A DNA stretch of 64,000 bases, from the NCBI RefSeq assembly GCF_018326285.1, contig NZ_AP023362.1, positions 3,162,001 through 3,226,000 of the forward strand, in the 5' to 3' direction. The notes under the pieces are model-generated. The model was not told the DNA's origin. It did not search any database and worked only from the letters and a program-made list of their open reading frames with translations. Source of the DNA: Mycolicibacterium sp. TY81 (GTDB lineage: Bacteria; Actinomycetota; Actinomycetes; Mycobacteriales; Mycobacteriaceae). Shown one piece after another: positions 7,820 to 18,290 of this stretch (position 1 is the stretch's first letter; each line of letters begins with the position of its first letter). Made by a program: the position numbers and the translations under genes.

Positions 7820-9016
7820 GTGGGCCAGCCTGGTCTGCAGAGAGGTATCGACCATCTGCGGACTCAAGATGTGATCGAGCGCCGTGGTCGCGCAGCCGAT
7901 GATGCCGACGCGCTCCTGAAGCACCGACGGGACGACCTGCAGCGTGCGGGTGGCCAGCGTGCTGGCGTTGCCGTACAAGGTTTCTCGCAGACCGGCCACG
8001 AACACGTCGTAAGCACCGACCATGTCACCGGCCACGACCAACACGGCGGGGTTGATCAGGTTGACCGCGGCCGCGAGCACTTCGCCGACATGTCGACCAC
8101 TGTCACGAATCTTGCTGCGGGCCTTGGCATCCCCACTGTGCGCCAACGCCACGACGTCACGCAGGTGGCCCACGGCATACCCTTCACGCCGCAGATCGCG
8201 CACGATCGCCCAGCCGCCGGCGACCGCCTCGACGCAACCCGTGTCACCGCAGCGGCACGAGATACCGGCAGCCGCCGCGATCTTGCTGTGCCCGAAGTCC
8301 CCCGCTGCCTGCACCGCGCCGCGCCGGAGTTGGCCTCCCATCACGATGCCGGCGCCCAACCCGGTGGACGCTTTGACGACCAGCATGTCCTGCACATCGG
8401 CGAATCCGAAGCGGCGTTCGGCCAGTGCGATCACATTGGCGTCGTTGTCCATGACCACCGGCGCGTCGGCGAGATGCCGGAAGTACGGCGCCAACGGCAC
8501 ACCGTCCCAACCGCTCATGTTCGGCGAGTCCAGGCTCGCCCCGAGCTGCCGATCGACCGTGCCGGGCAGACTCAGACCGATGCCGAATATGCGGTCGCCG
8601 CGGCGCCCGGAGTCGTCCAGGAGTTCGCCGAGCCGCTTCACCAGATCGGGCATCAGATCGTCCGGGCCCATACCGGGCTCCTGATCGATGTCGGCGGTGG
8701 CAAGGATGTCGCCGGCGAGATTGCACAACGCCAGCTGCGTGCGGCTCCGCCCGATGGCCACCGCGAAGACGATGCCGGCATCCACGTTGAACATGAGCTG
8801 CGCCGCCGGACGTCCGCCCGTCGTTGCCACGTGCTCGGGCTCGACCACCAGATTGTCGGCTTCCAGCGCTGCGATTCGCGCAGTCACCGCAGTGCGCGAC
8901 AGACCGGTGATTCGGCCGATCTCGCTGCGGGTAATAGCCCGGTGATCCCTGATCACGGCGAACACTTCGCCGGCAGTAGGTGACACCGACGTGCCGCTGA
9001 GCGCCATGGCTGCCAT
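7808..9016 (-). CDS. ROK-family transcriptional repressor
   Basis: About 402 residues. An N-terminal winged helix-turn-helix (EVFAVIRDHRAITRSEIGRI and on to TGLSRTAVTARIAAL) is followed by a sugar-kinase-like ROK domain. The second half has the ROK zinc motif (CRCGDTGCVE, near a GH) and acidic/Gly loops (VVMDNDANVIA, STGLGAGIV). ROK repressors bind a sugar or sugar phosphate through this domain. I chose the ATG at 9016; the next ATG at 9007 is possible, and neither has a clear ribosome site. The gene is divergent from a GAPDH gene, and a long palindrome lies between them, which makes GAPDH and itself the natural targets. Confidence 0.85.
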   Translation of the reverse strand: MAAMALSGTSVSPTAGEVFAVIRDHRAITRSEIGRITGLSRTAVTARIAALEADNLVVEPEHVATTGGRPAAQLMFNVDAGIVFAVAIGRSRTQLALCNLAGDILATADIDQEPGMGPDDLMPDLVKRLGELLDDSGRRGDRIFGIGLSLPGTVDRQLGASLDSPNMSGWDGVPLAPYFRHLADAPVVMDNDANVIALAERRFGFADVQDMLVVKASTGLGAGIVMGGQLRRGAVQAAGDFGHSKIAAAAGISCRCGDTGCVEAVAGGWAIVRDLRREGYAVGHLRDVVALAHSGDAKARSKIRDSGRHVGEVLAAAVNLINPAVLVVAGDMVGAYDVFVAGLRETLYGNASTLATRTLQVVPSVLQERVGIIGCATTALDHILSPQMVDTSLQTRLAHSRP

Positions 9017-9056
9017 TGAAGCAAGGCGACACACGCCGGCGCAAGCGTAAGTCAGG

Positions 9057-10169
<1,113 letters not shown>

Positions 10170-10199
10170 ACGCACGGACGCCGGCGATGCGATTCGCGC

Positions 10200-10873
10200 C
10201 TACTGCGCGGATCGCTCGTCGGCCAGGAGCAGCTGGTCGATGGTGCTGATGCTCTCGGCCGACAGACCGGTGCGCCGCAAGGAACCGACCAACTGTGCCG
10301 CAACGTCTTTGAGCTTTTGCTTGGTCGCCTGCGAACGCCACTGGGAATCTCGAAGGCCCGGGCGTCATCGACGTCATAAGCGATCATCAAGATGCCCTTG
10401 GCCTGCTCTATGGCCGCGCGAGATTCGACGACGTGGCCCATGGCCGCCGTCAGGTCCGACTGCAGGCTTGCAGTGACGTCGATGTAGTAGCCCTGGGTTC
10501 CGATCACCTTCCCCGCCGAGTCGGTCAGATGATCGCTCACAACCACCATCCAGTGCGTCTGCCCGTGCACGTCGACGATCCGATGCCGGCTGCTGAACAG
10601 CCCGCCCGACTGCACCCGCTGGAGAATGTCGGCGACCTTGGCACGGTCGTCGGGATGCTTGTGACTCAACAGCAGTTCGGTGGTGGGTTGCACCTGTCCC
10701 GGCCGGTAGCCGTGCATACGGGCCACCTCGTCGGACCACACCCAGCGCTGCTCGGCGACGAAGAACTGGAACCTGCCGATGTCGTGCGCGTGACCGCCGG
10801 ACAGGACCGTGACCGCGTCCCATTGGGCGGCGGTGGTCTCCATTGCGGGCTCGTCAATCGGTGTCTCAGACAC
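10200..10873 (-). pseudogene. Frameshifted PAS-ANTAR RNA-binding regulator
   Basis: The first ~150 codons (GTG at 10873) encode a PAS-like sensor domain (RFQFFVAEQRWVWSDEVARM, then GYRPGQV and GTQGYYIDVT). The start of an ANTAR domain follows (VVESRAAIEQAKGILMIAYD). After ARAFEI, near 10343-10347, the frame breaks. The rest of a normal ANTAR helix bundle (QWRSQATKQKLKDVAAQL to QLLLADERSAQ) continues in another frame to a TAG at 10200-10202. One inserted base would restore a typical family length. The unshifted frame instead runs on to 10118 inside the gap gene as nonsense. ANTAR proteins bind RNA hairpins to prevent termination. Either a real null mutation or an assembly error is possible. 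Confidence 0.8.
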
Positions 10874-11115
10874 AGCGGAGCGCACTTGTCGACGCGAGCA
10901 GGCGATGGCCGGGCCGATACCTCGACAAGTGCAACCCCTCAGTTCCGGTGAAGAGATAGCTGACGGTAGCCGCGCTCACCGCCGGTGTTAAGGCCATCAA
11001 GCGAAGCGTTTGCGAACGTGACCTTGCGTTTGTTGGATAGTCCTACGATTGACATCGCAGGCAGCGTTCATAACCTGCTGCTCGGCCGCCGGTACGTGCA
11101 GCGGATGGGAGTCAT

Positions 11116-12069
11116 GTGGACACGGGAATATTCGAAAGCGAAGATCTCGGTGCCACCGAGGAGTTCCTGGGCCGCAGGTACGCGAAGATGCGCCTGCAAA
11201 CCGATGACGACGACCAGACGTTGCTGCGCCACGAACGGCAACGAGCCGGCACGGTCAGCATCGACGAACTCCACTTCACCTACAGCGTCGGCTATGCCGT
11301 CAACCCCCTGGAGCGCGTCTGCATCTGCCGCATGCATTCGGGCGTGCTCGAACAGGACATCATCGGCGAACCGTCCGACGCCTTCACCGCCGGCGACGTG
11401 ACGCTCCTGGCGCCACCGGAGCTCCCCTACACAGGCCGGCTGTCGCACGCGCACTACGACCTCACGATGTTCGATCCCGCATTACTGAACCGCGTCGCGA
11501 ACACCGGCCCCGGTCGGCGGTCACAACCCGTGCGGCTCCTCGGACACCGGCCCGTCTCGGCCGCGGCGGGGCGCCAACTCGGAGCGCTGATCGGTTACCT
11601 GCGGGATCACGTGCTGCCGTCACCGGAGGCACGTACGTCAGAACTCGTGGCCGCCACCGCCGCCCAGCATCTGGCCGCCAGTGTGCTTGCCGCACTGCCC
11701 AATACGGCGACAACCGAACCGACCCCCGTCGATCGCCGGGATTCGAACGAACCACTGCTACGCCGCGCGATCGCGTTCATCGACGAGAACGCCCACCGCG
11801 ATATCGCCCTCAGTGACATCGCCGAAGCCATCTACGTGACACCGCGAGCGGTCCAGTACATGTTCCGCCGGCATCTGGACACCACGCCCATGCAGTACCT
11901 GCGTACCGCCCGGCTGCACCGAGCCCACAGCGAGCTGCTGGCCGGCGATGTCGCGACCACCACGGTGAGCGCCGTCGCCCTCCGCTGGGGTTTCGCCCAC
12001 ACCGGGCGATTCGCGGTGACCTACCGGCAGACCTTCGGCTGCAGTCCCCACCAGACGCTGCGCAGCTGA
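11116..12069 (+). CDS. AraC-family transcriptional regulator
   Basis: A 317-residue regulator. The C-terminal ~100 residues hold two helix-turn-helices (DIALSDIAEAIYVTPRAVQY and VSAVALRWGFAHTGRFAVTY) with the AraC/XylS pattern. The N-terminal ~200 residues are the ligand-binding type seen in mycobacterial AraC proteins. Start GTG 11116 follows GGGAG. No partner gene is obvious: the frameshifted PAS-ANTAR gene is divergent and a phosphoesterase is convergent 10 bases after the stop. The 230-base upstream region holds no clear frame. Confidence 0.85.
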   Translation: MDTGIFESEDLGATEEFLGRRYAKMRLQTDDDDQTLLRHERQRAGTVSIDELHFTYSVGYAVNPLERVCICRMHSGVLEQDIIGEPSDAFTAGDVTLLAPPELPYTGRLSHAHYDLTMFDPALLNRVANTGPGRRSQPVRLLGHRPVSAAAGRQLGALIGYLRDHVLPSPEARTSELVAATAAQHLAASVLAALPNTATTEPTPVDRRDSNEPLLRRAIAFIDENAHRDIALSDIAEAIYVTPRAVQYMFRRHLDTTPMQYLRTARLHRAHSELLAGDVATTTVSAVALRWGFAHTGRFAVTYRQTFGCSPHQTLRS

Positions 12070-12079
12070 CGTTCTCGGG

Positions 12080-13180
12080 TCAGTCCGCCGGTGAACCGTT
12101 CCAGCGAAACGGCGCCTGCAGCGCAATCACCTTCTCCGCCTTGTCATACCAACCCTGTGGCCCGTGCTGGCTGGTGTGCAGGTAGCACTGCACCCGGACT
12201 TCCGCGCTGCCCGGGGTGAACGTCAACAACCGGCTCAGCGGCAGCGTCGTGATCGGCATGTGGTGCCGGCTCAGCGAGGCGACGTTGAGAAACCATGTGC
12301 CCCAGCGTTGTTCGATGTGGCTCTTGCCGCCGAAATTGTCGTCGGGATGGGTGTGGGTGTGCCCGGCGATCCACAGCTGAACCCGGCCCGGATGCGCGGC
12401 CAGAAACTGTTCGAAAGCGCCCGAGTCCGGCCGGCTGTCCACCCAGTACAGGTATGACGCCCCTTGCGGTGTGCCTGCCTCGAACGGCCGGTGATAGTGC
12501 TCCACCAACCGGCCGTCGGCATCGCGGCGCACACCTTCCCACTCTCCCGAGGCGACGGTGGTGTCCTTGAGAACGTAGTGGTGCACCGTCACGATGATCG
12601 CGTCGGGGTTAGCCAGCACCATGGCTTTCCACCATCGGAACGTCTCGCCGCTGACAACTCCCCCAGGGTTACCGCCCAACGGGCCGCGACCGACAGACTG
12701 CGTGGGTTCATTGCGGTCGCTCAGCATGAGAAACAACAGGTTCCCAACCCGGAACGAGTAGTGCTGCCACACGCCGTCGACCGGAAAGGGCCGGCGCGCA
12801 CTGTCAACGCCGGAAAACGCCGTGTGCCGCCCGAGCGGGTCGACCCATTTCTGCCACCACCAGGCCTCGGGTTCGTCCAGACCGCTGCGGTCATGGTTGC
12901 CGCACACGCTGTAGATGTCCTCGCGCCGATGGCGTCGCAGGCTGTCGAACTGCCGCCGCAGCTCTCGCCCCTCGGCATCGTCGGGAAGGTGGTGGTGGGC
13001 GCCTGACATGTCGCCGACATCGAGCGCGATGTCCCAGTCGAAAGCCGGGCCGCCGTCGGACCCACCGAATTCAGACTGCGATATCGCCTCGGCCAGGCTG
13101 TCTCTGCCGAACCGGCGATCGGTGCCGACGTGGGCGTCGCCGAACGCCCAGAGGCGAAAAGGGTTCAGGCCACCGGTCAT
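12080..13180 (-). CDS. Calcineurin-like metallophosphoesterase
   Basis: A 366-residue cytoplasmic enzyme with the two-metal phosphoesterase motifs in order: GDAH (Asp15, His17), VGDMSG (Asp57), GNHD (Asn95-His96-Asp97), VHH and GHTHTH. No signal peptide is visible. Substrates of this fold range from phosphomonoesters to cyclic nucleotides and cannot be read from the sequence. Its ATG at 13180 overlaps the stop of the ABC permease gene by four bases, so it is the last gene of the DUF3604-importer operon. That position suggests it dephosphorylates an intermediate or an imported phosphoester. Confidence 0.82.
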   Translation of the reverse strand: MTGGLNPFRLWAFGDAHVGTDRRFGRDSLAEAISQSEFGGSDGGPAFDWDIALDVGDMSGAHHHLPDDAEGRELRRQFDSLRRHRREDIYSVCGNHDRSGLDEPEAWWWQKWVDPLGRHTAFSGVDSARRPFPVDGVWQHYSFRVGNLLFLMLSDRNEPTQSVGRGPLGGNPGGVVSGETFRWWKAMVLANPDAIIVTVHHYVLKDTTVASGEWEGVRRDADGRLVEHYHRPFEAGTPQGASYLYWVDSRPDSGAFEQFLAAHPGRVQLWIAGHTHTHPDDNFGGKSHIEQRWGTWFLNVASLSRHHMPITTLPLSRLLTFTPGSAEVRVQCYLHTSQHGPQGWYDKAEKVIALQAPFRWNGSPAD

Positions 13181-14019
13181 TCGCGGTCACCGTCGACCAG
13201 TCCCCAGTACCGGCGGATCTGGCTGTCCGCCAGGCCGAACACCGAGTCGACGACGATGCCGATCACCAGCACGACGATCATGACGGCGATGGCCAGCGGC
13301 ATGTCACTCATGTTCTGCGCGTTCTCCAGCAGCACCCCGATCGATGCGGTGCCGGCGACCATCACCACCAGTTCGCCGGCCATGAGACTCCGCCACGCGA
13401 ACGCCCAACCCTGACGCAAACCGCTGACGAATGTCGGCAGTGACGCCGGGAGGATGACGTGCCGGTACAACGCAAACCGCCTCAGCCCCATGGTCTTCGC
13501 CGCCCGCAACTGCAGAGGCGGTATGTGGTCGGCCCCCGAGATGACGCCGAGCGCCACCGACGGCGCGGCACCGATGACGATGACGAACAGGATGGCCGAG
13601 GTGTCGAGGCCGAAGAAGATGATCGCGAAGGGGAACCAGGCGATCGCCGGCATCGTCTGCAGACCGGTGATGAGTGGACCGAAAGTACTGCGCAGCAGTG
13701 TGTTCCGGGACAGGACGGCGCCGATCACCGTGCCGATCAGCAGCGACAGCCCGAAACCGACGACGGCCCGCGCCATCGTCGTCGAAACCGCCTGCCACAA
13801 CACCGCCTCGTGCAGCTGCTGCCACAGCGTGGTGCCGACCGCCACGGGACTGGGCAGGATCACCGACGATTTCCAGCCGGTCAGGCAAACCAGCTGCCAC
13901 GCCCCCAACACCACAAGCAAGGCCAGTGCCTTCGCCCACATCGATGCCAACACCGGCTGCAGCCGACCTGCGTGCTGCCGTGACGACCGCGCCAGATCGG
14001 CGACTCCACTACCGACCAC
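13177..14019 (-). CDS. ABC importer permease, NitT/TauT (SsuC/TauC) type, transporter 1
   Basis: About 280 residues with six transmembrane helices and the cytoplasmic coupling loop of the family (LRAAKTMGLRRFALYRHVIL, followed by PASLPTFVSGLRQGWAFAW). Such permeases take up sulfonates, nitrate, thiamin precursors and related small molecules. I place the start at GTG 14019 because GAGGAAGG lies just before it; it overlaps the end of the ATPase gene by 11 bases. A longer reading from 14073 is less likely. Confidence 0.88.
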   Translation of the reverse strand: MVGSGVADLARSSRQHAGRLQPVLASMWAKALALLVVLGAWQLVCLTGWKSSVILPSPVAVGTTLWQQLHEAVLWQAVSTTMARAVVGFGLSLLIGTVIGAVLSRNTLLRSTFGPLITGLQTMPAIAWFPFAIIFFGLDTSAILFVIVIGAAPSVALGVISGADHIPPLQLRAAKTMGLRRFALYRHVILPASLPTFVSGLRQGWAFAWRSLMAGELVVMVAGTASIGVLLENAQNMSDMPLAIAVMIVVLVIGIVVDSVFGLADSQIRRYWGLVDGDRE

Positions 14020-14812
14020 GGTTGCCTTCCTCGTGCAGTCGCGCCGTGATGTGTGCCGCCAACTCAGCGACATCGGCGGTATTGATCTGGCGGGGGCGGG
14101 ATGCCGGCACGTGGAACTCTTCGACGACGCGACCCGGTCGAGCCCCCAGGAGAATCACCCGGTCAGCCAGGCGAACCGCTTCTCGTACGTTGTGCGTGAC
14201 GAAAACAACTGTCAGTCCGCGTGATTCGACTATGCGCTCGAGTTCCTCATGCAGCAGATCACGGGTCAACGCATCCAGTGCGCCAAAAGGTTCGTCCATC
14301 AACAGCACGTCGGCGTCCTGAGCGAGCGCGCGGGCCAGCGCAACCCGCTGCCGCATGCCACCGGACAACTGATGTGGACGCTTGCCGGCGAAATCGGTCA
14401 GTCCGACGGTGGCCAGCAGGCGCGCCACCCGCTCTCGGCGCACGTCCCGCGGCACCGCCCGCGCCCGCAGTGCCAGATCGACGTTGGCGGCGGCGGTCAG
14501 CCAGGGAAACAGGGCCGGCTCCTGAAACATCAGTGCCACCCGCCGGCCGAACGTGTCGACCGTTCCGCTCGTCGGCGCGTCCAGCCCGGCGATGATCGAC
14601 AACAGCGTGCTCTTGCCGCAGCCGGAACTACCGACCAGACAGACGAATTCACCTGCTGTGACAGTCAGGCTGATCGGGTCCAAGGCCGCTACCGCGCCCG
14701 GGCCCTTTCCATAGCGCTTGGTCACTTCAGCCAGTTCCAACGCCGGCCGCGGTACCGGAGGCGGCGCCGGCACGGTCACGGTGATCTCGCCGGCATGCGC
14801 ACAGCTGGTCAC
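14009..14812 (-). CDS. ABC importer ATPase, NitT/TauT (SsuB/TauB) type, transporter 1
   Basis: A 267-residue nucleotide-binding subunit. It has Walker A (GSSGCGKST), Q-loop (MFQEPALFPW), signature (LSGGMRQRVALARAL), Walker B (VLLMDEPFGALDALT) and the switch His (VFVTHN). FGALD after Walker B is characteristic of the nitrate/sulfonate/taurine subfamily. It has an N-terminal extension of about 25 residues rich in Pro. The start ATG overlaps the stop of the binding-protein gene (ATGA). Confidence 0.92.
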   Translation of the reverse strand: MTSCAHAGEITVTVPAPPPVPRPALELAEVTKRYGKGPGAVAALDPISLTVTAGEFVCLVGSSGCGKSTLLSIIAGLDAPTSGTVDTFGRRVALMFQEPALFPWLTAAANVDLALRARAVPRDVRRERVARLLATVGLTDFAGKRPHQLSGGMRQRVALARALAQDADVLLMDEPFGALDALTRDLLHEELERIVESRGLTVVFVTHNVREAVRLADRVILLGARPGRVVEEFHVPASRPRQINTADVAELAAHITARLHEEGNRGR

Positions 14813-15837
14813 GCCGCAACCGCCGGTTTGCCCGACGCCGCCAGCACCGCATTGAGCGGCGCCGGATCGAAGAGGCCGTCGATGTTCAGCGGCTGCAACA
14901 AGCCGATGGCCACGGCCTTGCCGACCTGGTCGCGCAGCGAAGCGATCCCCGGATCGTTGGTGAACGTGGTCTCCTTGAACGACTCGGCGAGAACCTCCGG
15001 ATCCAGCCCCTTGCCAAGCGTTTTCGCAAGGGCGGCGTTGGCGGACTGGGCCGCGGCCGCGGGATCGGCACCGATCTTGTCGTTCGCCTGGACCTGGCCG
15101 CGCAGCAGCCCGGCCACGGCATCAGGATGTGCGGCGAGGAAGTCCTGGCGCACGACCAGCACCGTGATGGTGTTGGGGTCCGACCACAACCGCACGCCGC
15201 CGGCTTTTATCATCTGCACGTCGAACGGCGCGGAATCCAGTGCACCGGCGATCTGCTTGCTCACGAACTGCTGGACGATCGCCGATTCCGGGTTGGTCGG
15301 CTTGACCGAAACATCGCCGCCGCCTTGGGTATCGGTCTTCAAACCATTCTTGGCGAGCCAGTCACGGAGGCTGACGTCCTGGGTGCCGCCAAGGGCAGGG
15401 TCGGCCACCGTCTTGCCCCTCAGGTCCTGCGCAGACGTGATGCCCGGTTGGACGACGAACGAGGTGCCGCCGCTGGCCGCGCCCGAAATGACCTTGATGG
15501 CTTTGCCATTCGATTTCTGCCAGGCGTTGAATGCGGGGTTGGGTCCCACGTACGCGGCGTCGAGATGGCCCGACAACAGCGCGGTGATCTCTTCGGTGCC
15601 AGTGCTGAACGGTTGCGCGGTGAACGTCACCCCCGAACCGAGCTGCTTTGCGAACAGCCCGTCATTGACGCCGATGAGCGCCGGCGCGTGGGTGACACGA
15701 GTCAGGTAGCCCAGCCGCAGCGGCACGGGCGACGACGACGCCGGTTTGGTCGACGACGAGCATCCCGCAATCGCGACGACGGCAGTGGCGGCCGCGCCCA
15801 GGGCGAGCAGCCTGGTGAAATGACGATGAGAGAACAC
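14809..15837 (-). CDS. ABC importer substrate-binding lipoprotein, transporter 1
   Basis: A 342-residue NMT1/SsuA-like binding protein. A signal peptide ends in the lipobox VAIAGC (Cys about residue 26), so it is anchored outside the membrane. The fold motifs include RLGYLTRVTHAPALIGVNDG near the start, GHLDAAYVGPNPAF and PESAIVQQFVSKQI. Relatives bind aliphatic sulfonates, nitrate or pyrimidines, and the ligand here is not known. The gene starts 39 bases after the DUF3604 gene. Confidence 0.88.
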   Translation of the reverse strand: MFSHRHFTRLLALGAAATAVVAIAGCSSSTKPASSSPVPLRLGYLTRVTHAPALIGVNDGLFAKQLGSGVTFTAQPFSTGTEEITALLSGHLDAAYVGPNPAFNAWQKSNGKAIKVISGAASGGTSFVVQPGITSAQDLRGKTVADPALGGTQDVSLRDWLAKNGLKTDTQGGGDVSVKPTNPESAIVQQFVSKQIAGALDSAPFDVQMIKAGGVRLWSDPNTITVLVVRQDFLAAHPDAVAGLLRGQVQANDKIGADPAAAAQSANAALAKTLGKGLDPEVLAESFKETTFTNDPGIASLRDQVGKAVAIGLLQPLNIDGLFDPAPLNAVLAASGKPAVAA

Positions 15838-15876
15838 GCTTTTCCTTGATGTCGATCGAGCGGGTGAGACGCGAGG

Positions 15877-18213
15877 TCAGGCCGGCTCGGGACATCGCGT
15901 CCGGCCGCCCGAACGCGTGACGAACAGCGGGCTGGTCCACACCTGATGGCCGTCGGACTGGGTGGCGCGCACGTACGTGGCGCTGGTGCCCTGTGGCAGA
16001 CCGAGCACGAGGTCACCGGTCACCGTGGTGGGCAGGGCGGAGAATTCGGCCACCCGTTCGGCACGCAAGCGCAGATTCAGTCCGCCCACCGCGGTCTCGA
16101 CGTGACCGGTACGGATCAACTCGGCACCCGAGAAGTCGCGCTCCACGCGCAGACCGTCCTCGTGCACCGACGATTCGATCTGGAATTCGGCCGCCGCGAG
16201 ATCCGCCAAACGCACCACGACGCCGATGTCCGAACCGTAGGTTGTGGTCCGCCAGCGCACGGACTCGCCGGCAATGTCGAAGTGTTGCTCCGGATGCGCT
16301 GCCGCCCAGGGTGTCACGTCGAGCAGCTCGGTGCCCGACACCCGCACTTCGCCCGACCACGTCGCCCACCGGTATCGGTCGCGGTGCCGCGCGCCACCCC
16401 ACCGGATGCGAACCAGCTCGTCCGACAGTCCGGTTTCGACGTGCAGGTTGCGCTGCCACAGCCGCCCGGTGCTGTCATAAACGGCGATCTCGTCCCAACC
16501 GGACGTGCCGTACAGCGCGTATTCAGCGGTCAATTCGGTTTCGTCGGTGTCGATCTCGTCGCCCATCCAGGCGTCGCCACTGCGCAGCAGCGCGACGGCA
16601 CGCGCTCCGGTGGTCGCCCACGTCCGGCGTGCGCGCAGCGCGCGTCCCACGTCGCCTTTCGTGAGCTCGGGCGCGAGAACGCCTGTCAGACCGCCGAATC
16701 CGCCGAAGATGTTCGCCCCGGGTGCCCCGCCTCCGGGGCGGCCACGGTGCTCGTCACTGGCTGCGCTGGCGCCCAGGCGAAGGCCGCGGGCCAGCGCATC
16801 TTCCAGGAACCACGGACTGCTGCCCCAGGACGAGTGCACTTCGATCAGCCGTTCCAGCTCGGGATGGTGCCAGTCCAGGATCGCGCGCCGACCACCCACG
16901 TGCGGGATCAGCAGGTACGAATCCGGGTCCTTTTCGTAGGCGGCGTAAAGCTCTGTGATGGGCCAGGTTTGCGGTGTGGGCACGGTGCTGCTCATCCCCT
17001 GGTGCCACTCCAGTGAGCGCGCCAGCGTGGTGTCGTCGCCGAGAAAGACGACATTGTGGTCACCGCCGACACCAGCGGTGCCGCACCATTCGACACCCGG
17101 GTAGCAGACCAGGCTCCCGTCGTCCGAGATGGCCCGGCAGGCGGCGACGACGTCGATCCAGGCCTCGTCGGTGATCTGAAAGTCGTTGGCGGTGTAGCCG
17201 ACAACGTCGAGTGCCCCGATATCGCGGGCATAGCGCAGGTTCCAGGCCGTGTCCTGCGTACCGACCGTGTCGTTGGAATGGACGTGCAGGTCGGTGAAGA
17301 ACGCGCGCGGGGCGGGCAGGTCGTCGATCACGTCGACGATGGTCTCGGCGGGCCGCACCTCCGGGTGTGTTTCGTCGACGACCCGGATGTGCGCGGCGCG
17401 CGCCGGCACTTCCAGCGACACACTGGCCCAACCGGCCGACGGCGTCCGTGCCTCGGCCACGGCGGCGCCGTCGATATGCGCGCGCAATGTGGCCGCGGTA
17501 TCCGCGCACGCGTTGCCCCACCGATCCTGCAGATGAGCGCGGAGCGTGACGGTACCGGCGTCGCTGCGCACCAGCCGCGGTCCGCGGACCACCACCTGAT
17601 CAGGCGGCCCCGGCACGATCGCGAGTTGATTGACGCCGGCCCGGGCCATCCGGGACGTACCCAACGGGTCGACGAACAGATGCACCTCGAACGCGTCCTC
17701 GACAAAGGTCTGCACACGGGTGCCCGGACCACCGAATCGACGGTCCCCCAATCGGATTTCGATCACGTCGCCGGGCCGGAGGTAGCCGTCGACCGCGTGG
17801 ATCAGCAGCGATTTCTGGAACGGCCGCTCCCCGCCCTTGACGTCGTACCGGACGGCCAGTTGCTGCACGGTGGCCGCGCCGGCTTCGGACGCGCGTCCCA
17901 CGAGCGACCGGCTGACCAACTGCGCGCTGGCGTAGTCGCGCCCGGCGGGATCAGCGGTCTGCAGGTCCCAGTCGGAGTAGTAGCGGAAGCACAACTTGAG
18001 CCAGCCGCTGTCCGCGATACCCGAGCGGCCGACCGTGTAGGTGAACACGATCTCCTCCGCGGCTCCGGCGACCACCGACGTGTGTGAGCACCGCAGCTCG
18101 CCGAGAAAGGGAACCGCGTCGAATTCCGCTGTGATGGCGTCGCGCACGGCAGCCACCGAGCAGTCGTTGCTGCTCAACGAGTGCTGCGGACGGAGGGGAA
18201 TCGCGCGGGACAT
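15877..18213 (-). CDS. DUF3604 / PHP-type metal-dependent enzyme, large (778 aa)
   Basis: A large protein of unknown reaction. Residues 1-300 are beta-rich. From about 303 a PHP-like metal site can be traced: His310-x-His312 (FTDLHVHSND), Asp344 (TANDF), Glu375 (GVEW), His386 (DHNVVF), His438 (IPHVGG) and Asp487/His489 (ASDEHRG). A further beta-rich part runs to the C-terminus. PHP sites usually bind three metals and cleave phosphoesters or amides. No signal peptide is seen, so it acts inside the cell. I start at ATG 18213, preceded by GAAAGGATGG. It heads an operon with an ABC importer and a phosphoesterase, and a LysR gene is divergent 77 bases away. Confidence 0.7.
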   Translation of the reverse strand: MSRAIPLRPQHSLSSNDCSVAAVRDAITAEFDAVPFLGELRCSHTSVVAGAAEEIVFTYTVGRSGIADSGWLKLCFRYYSDWDLQTADPAGRDYASAQLVSRSLVGRASEAGAATVQQLAVRYDVKGGERPFQKSLLIHAVDGYLRPGDVIEIRLGDRRFGGPGTRVQTFVEDAFEVHLFVDPLGTSRMARAGVNQLAIVPGPPDQVVVRGPRLVRSDAGTVTLRAHLQDRWGNACADTAATLRAHIDGAAVAEARTPSAGWASVSLEVPARAAHIRVVDETHPEVRPAETIVDVIDDLPAPRAFFTDLHVHSNDTVGTQDTAWNLRYARDIGALDVVGYTANDFQITDEAWIDVVAACRAISDDGSLVCYPGVEWCGTAGVGGDHNVVFLGDDTTLARSLEWHQGMSSTVPTPQTWPITELYAAYEKDPDSYLLIPHVGGRRAILDWHHPELERLIEVHSSWGSSPWFLEDALARGLRLGASAASDEHRGRPGGGAPGANIFGGFGGLTGVLAPELTKGDVGRALRARRTWATTGARAVALLRSGDAWMGDEIDTDETELTAEYALYGTSGWDEIAVYDSTGRLWQRNLHVETGLSDELVRIRWGGARHRDRYRWATWSGEVRVSGTELLDVTPWAAAHPEQHFDIAGESVRWRTTTYGSDIGVVVRLADLAAAEFQIESSVHEDGLRVERDFSGAELIRTGHVETAVGGLNLRLRAERVAEFSALPTTVTGDLVLGLPQGTSATYVRATQSDGHQVWTSPLFVTRSGGRTRCPEPA

Positions 18214-18258
18214 CAACCCATCCTTTCCGCAATGCACCTAGGAGTCCAGTTAATAGAT

Positions 18259-18275
18259 ATGATGCGATTCATCAT
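18259..18275. promoter_or_regulatory. Palindrome ATGATG-N5-CATCAT, likely LysR box
   Basis: A perfect 6-5-6 inverted repeat lies 15 bases upstream of the LysR start and 45 bases upstream of the DUF3604 start, in an otherwise short 77-base divergent region. Size and position fit a LysR-type recognition site that controls both directions. Confidence 0.6.
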
Positions 18276-18290
18276 TGAAAGTGAAGAACG

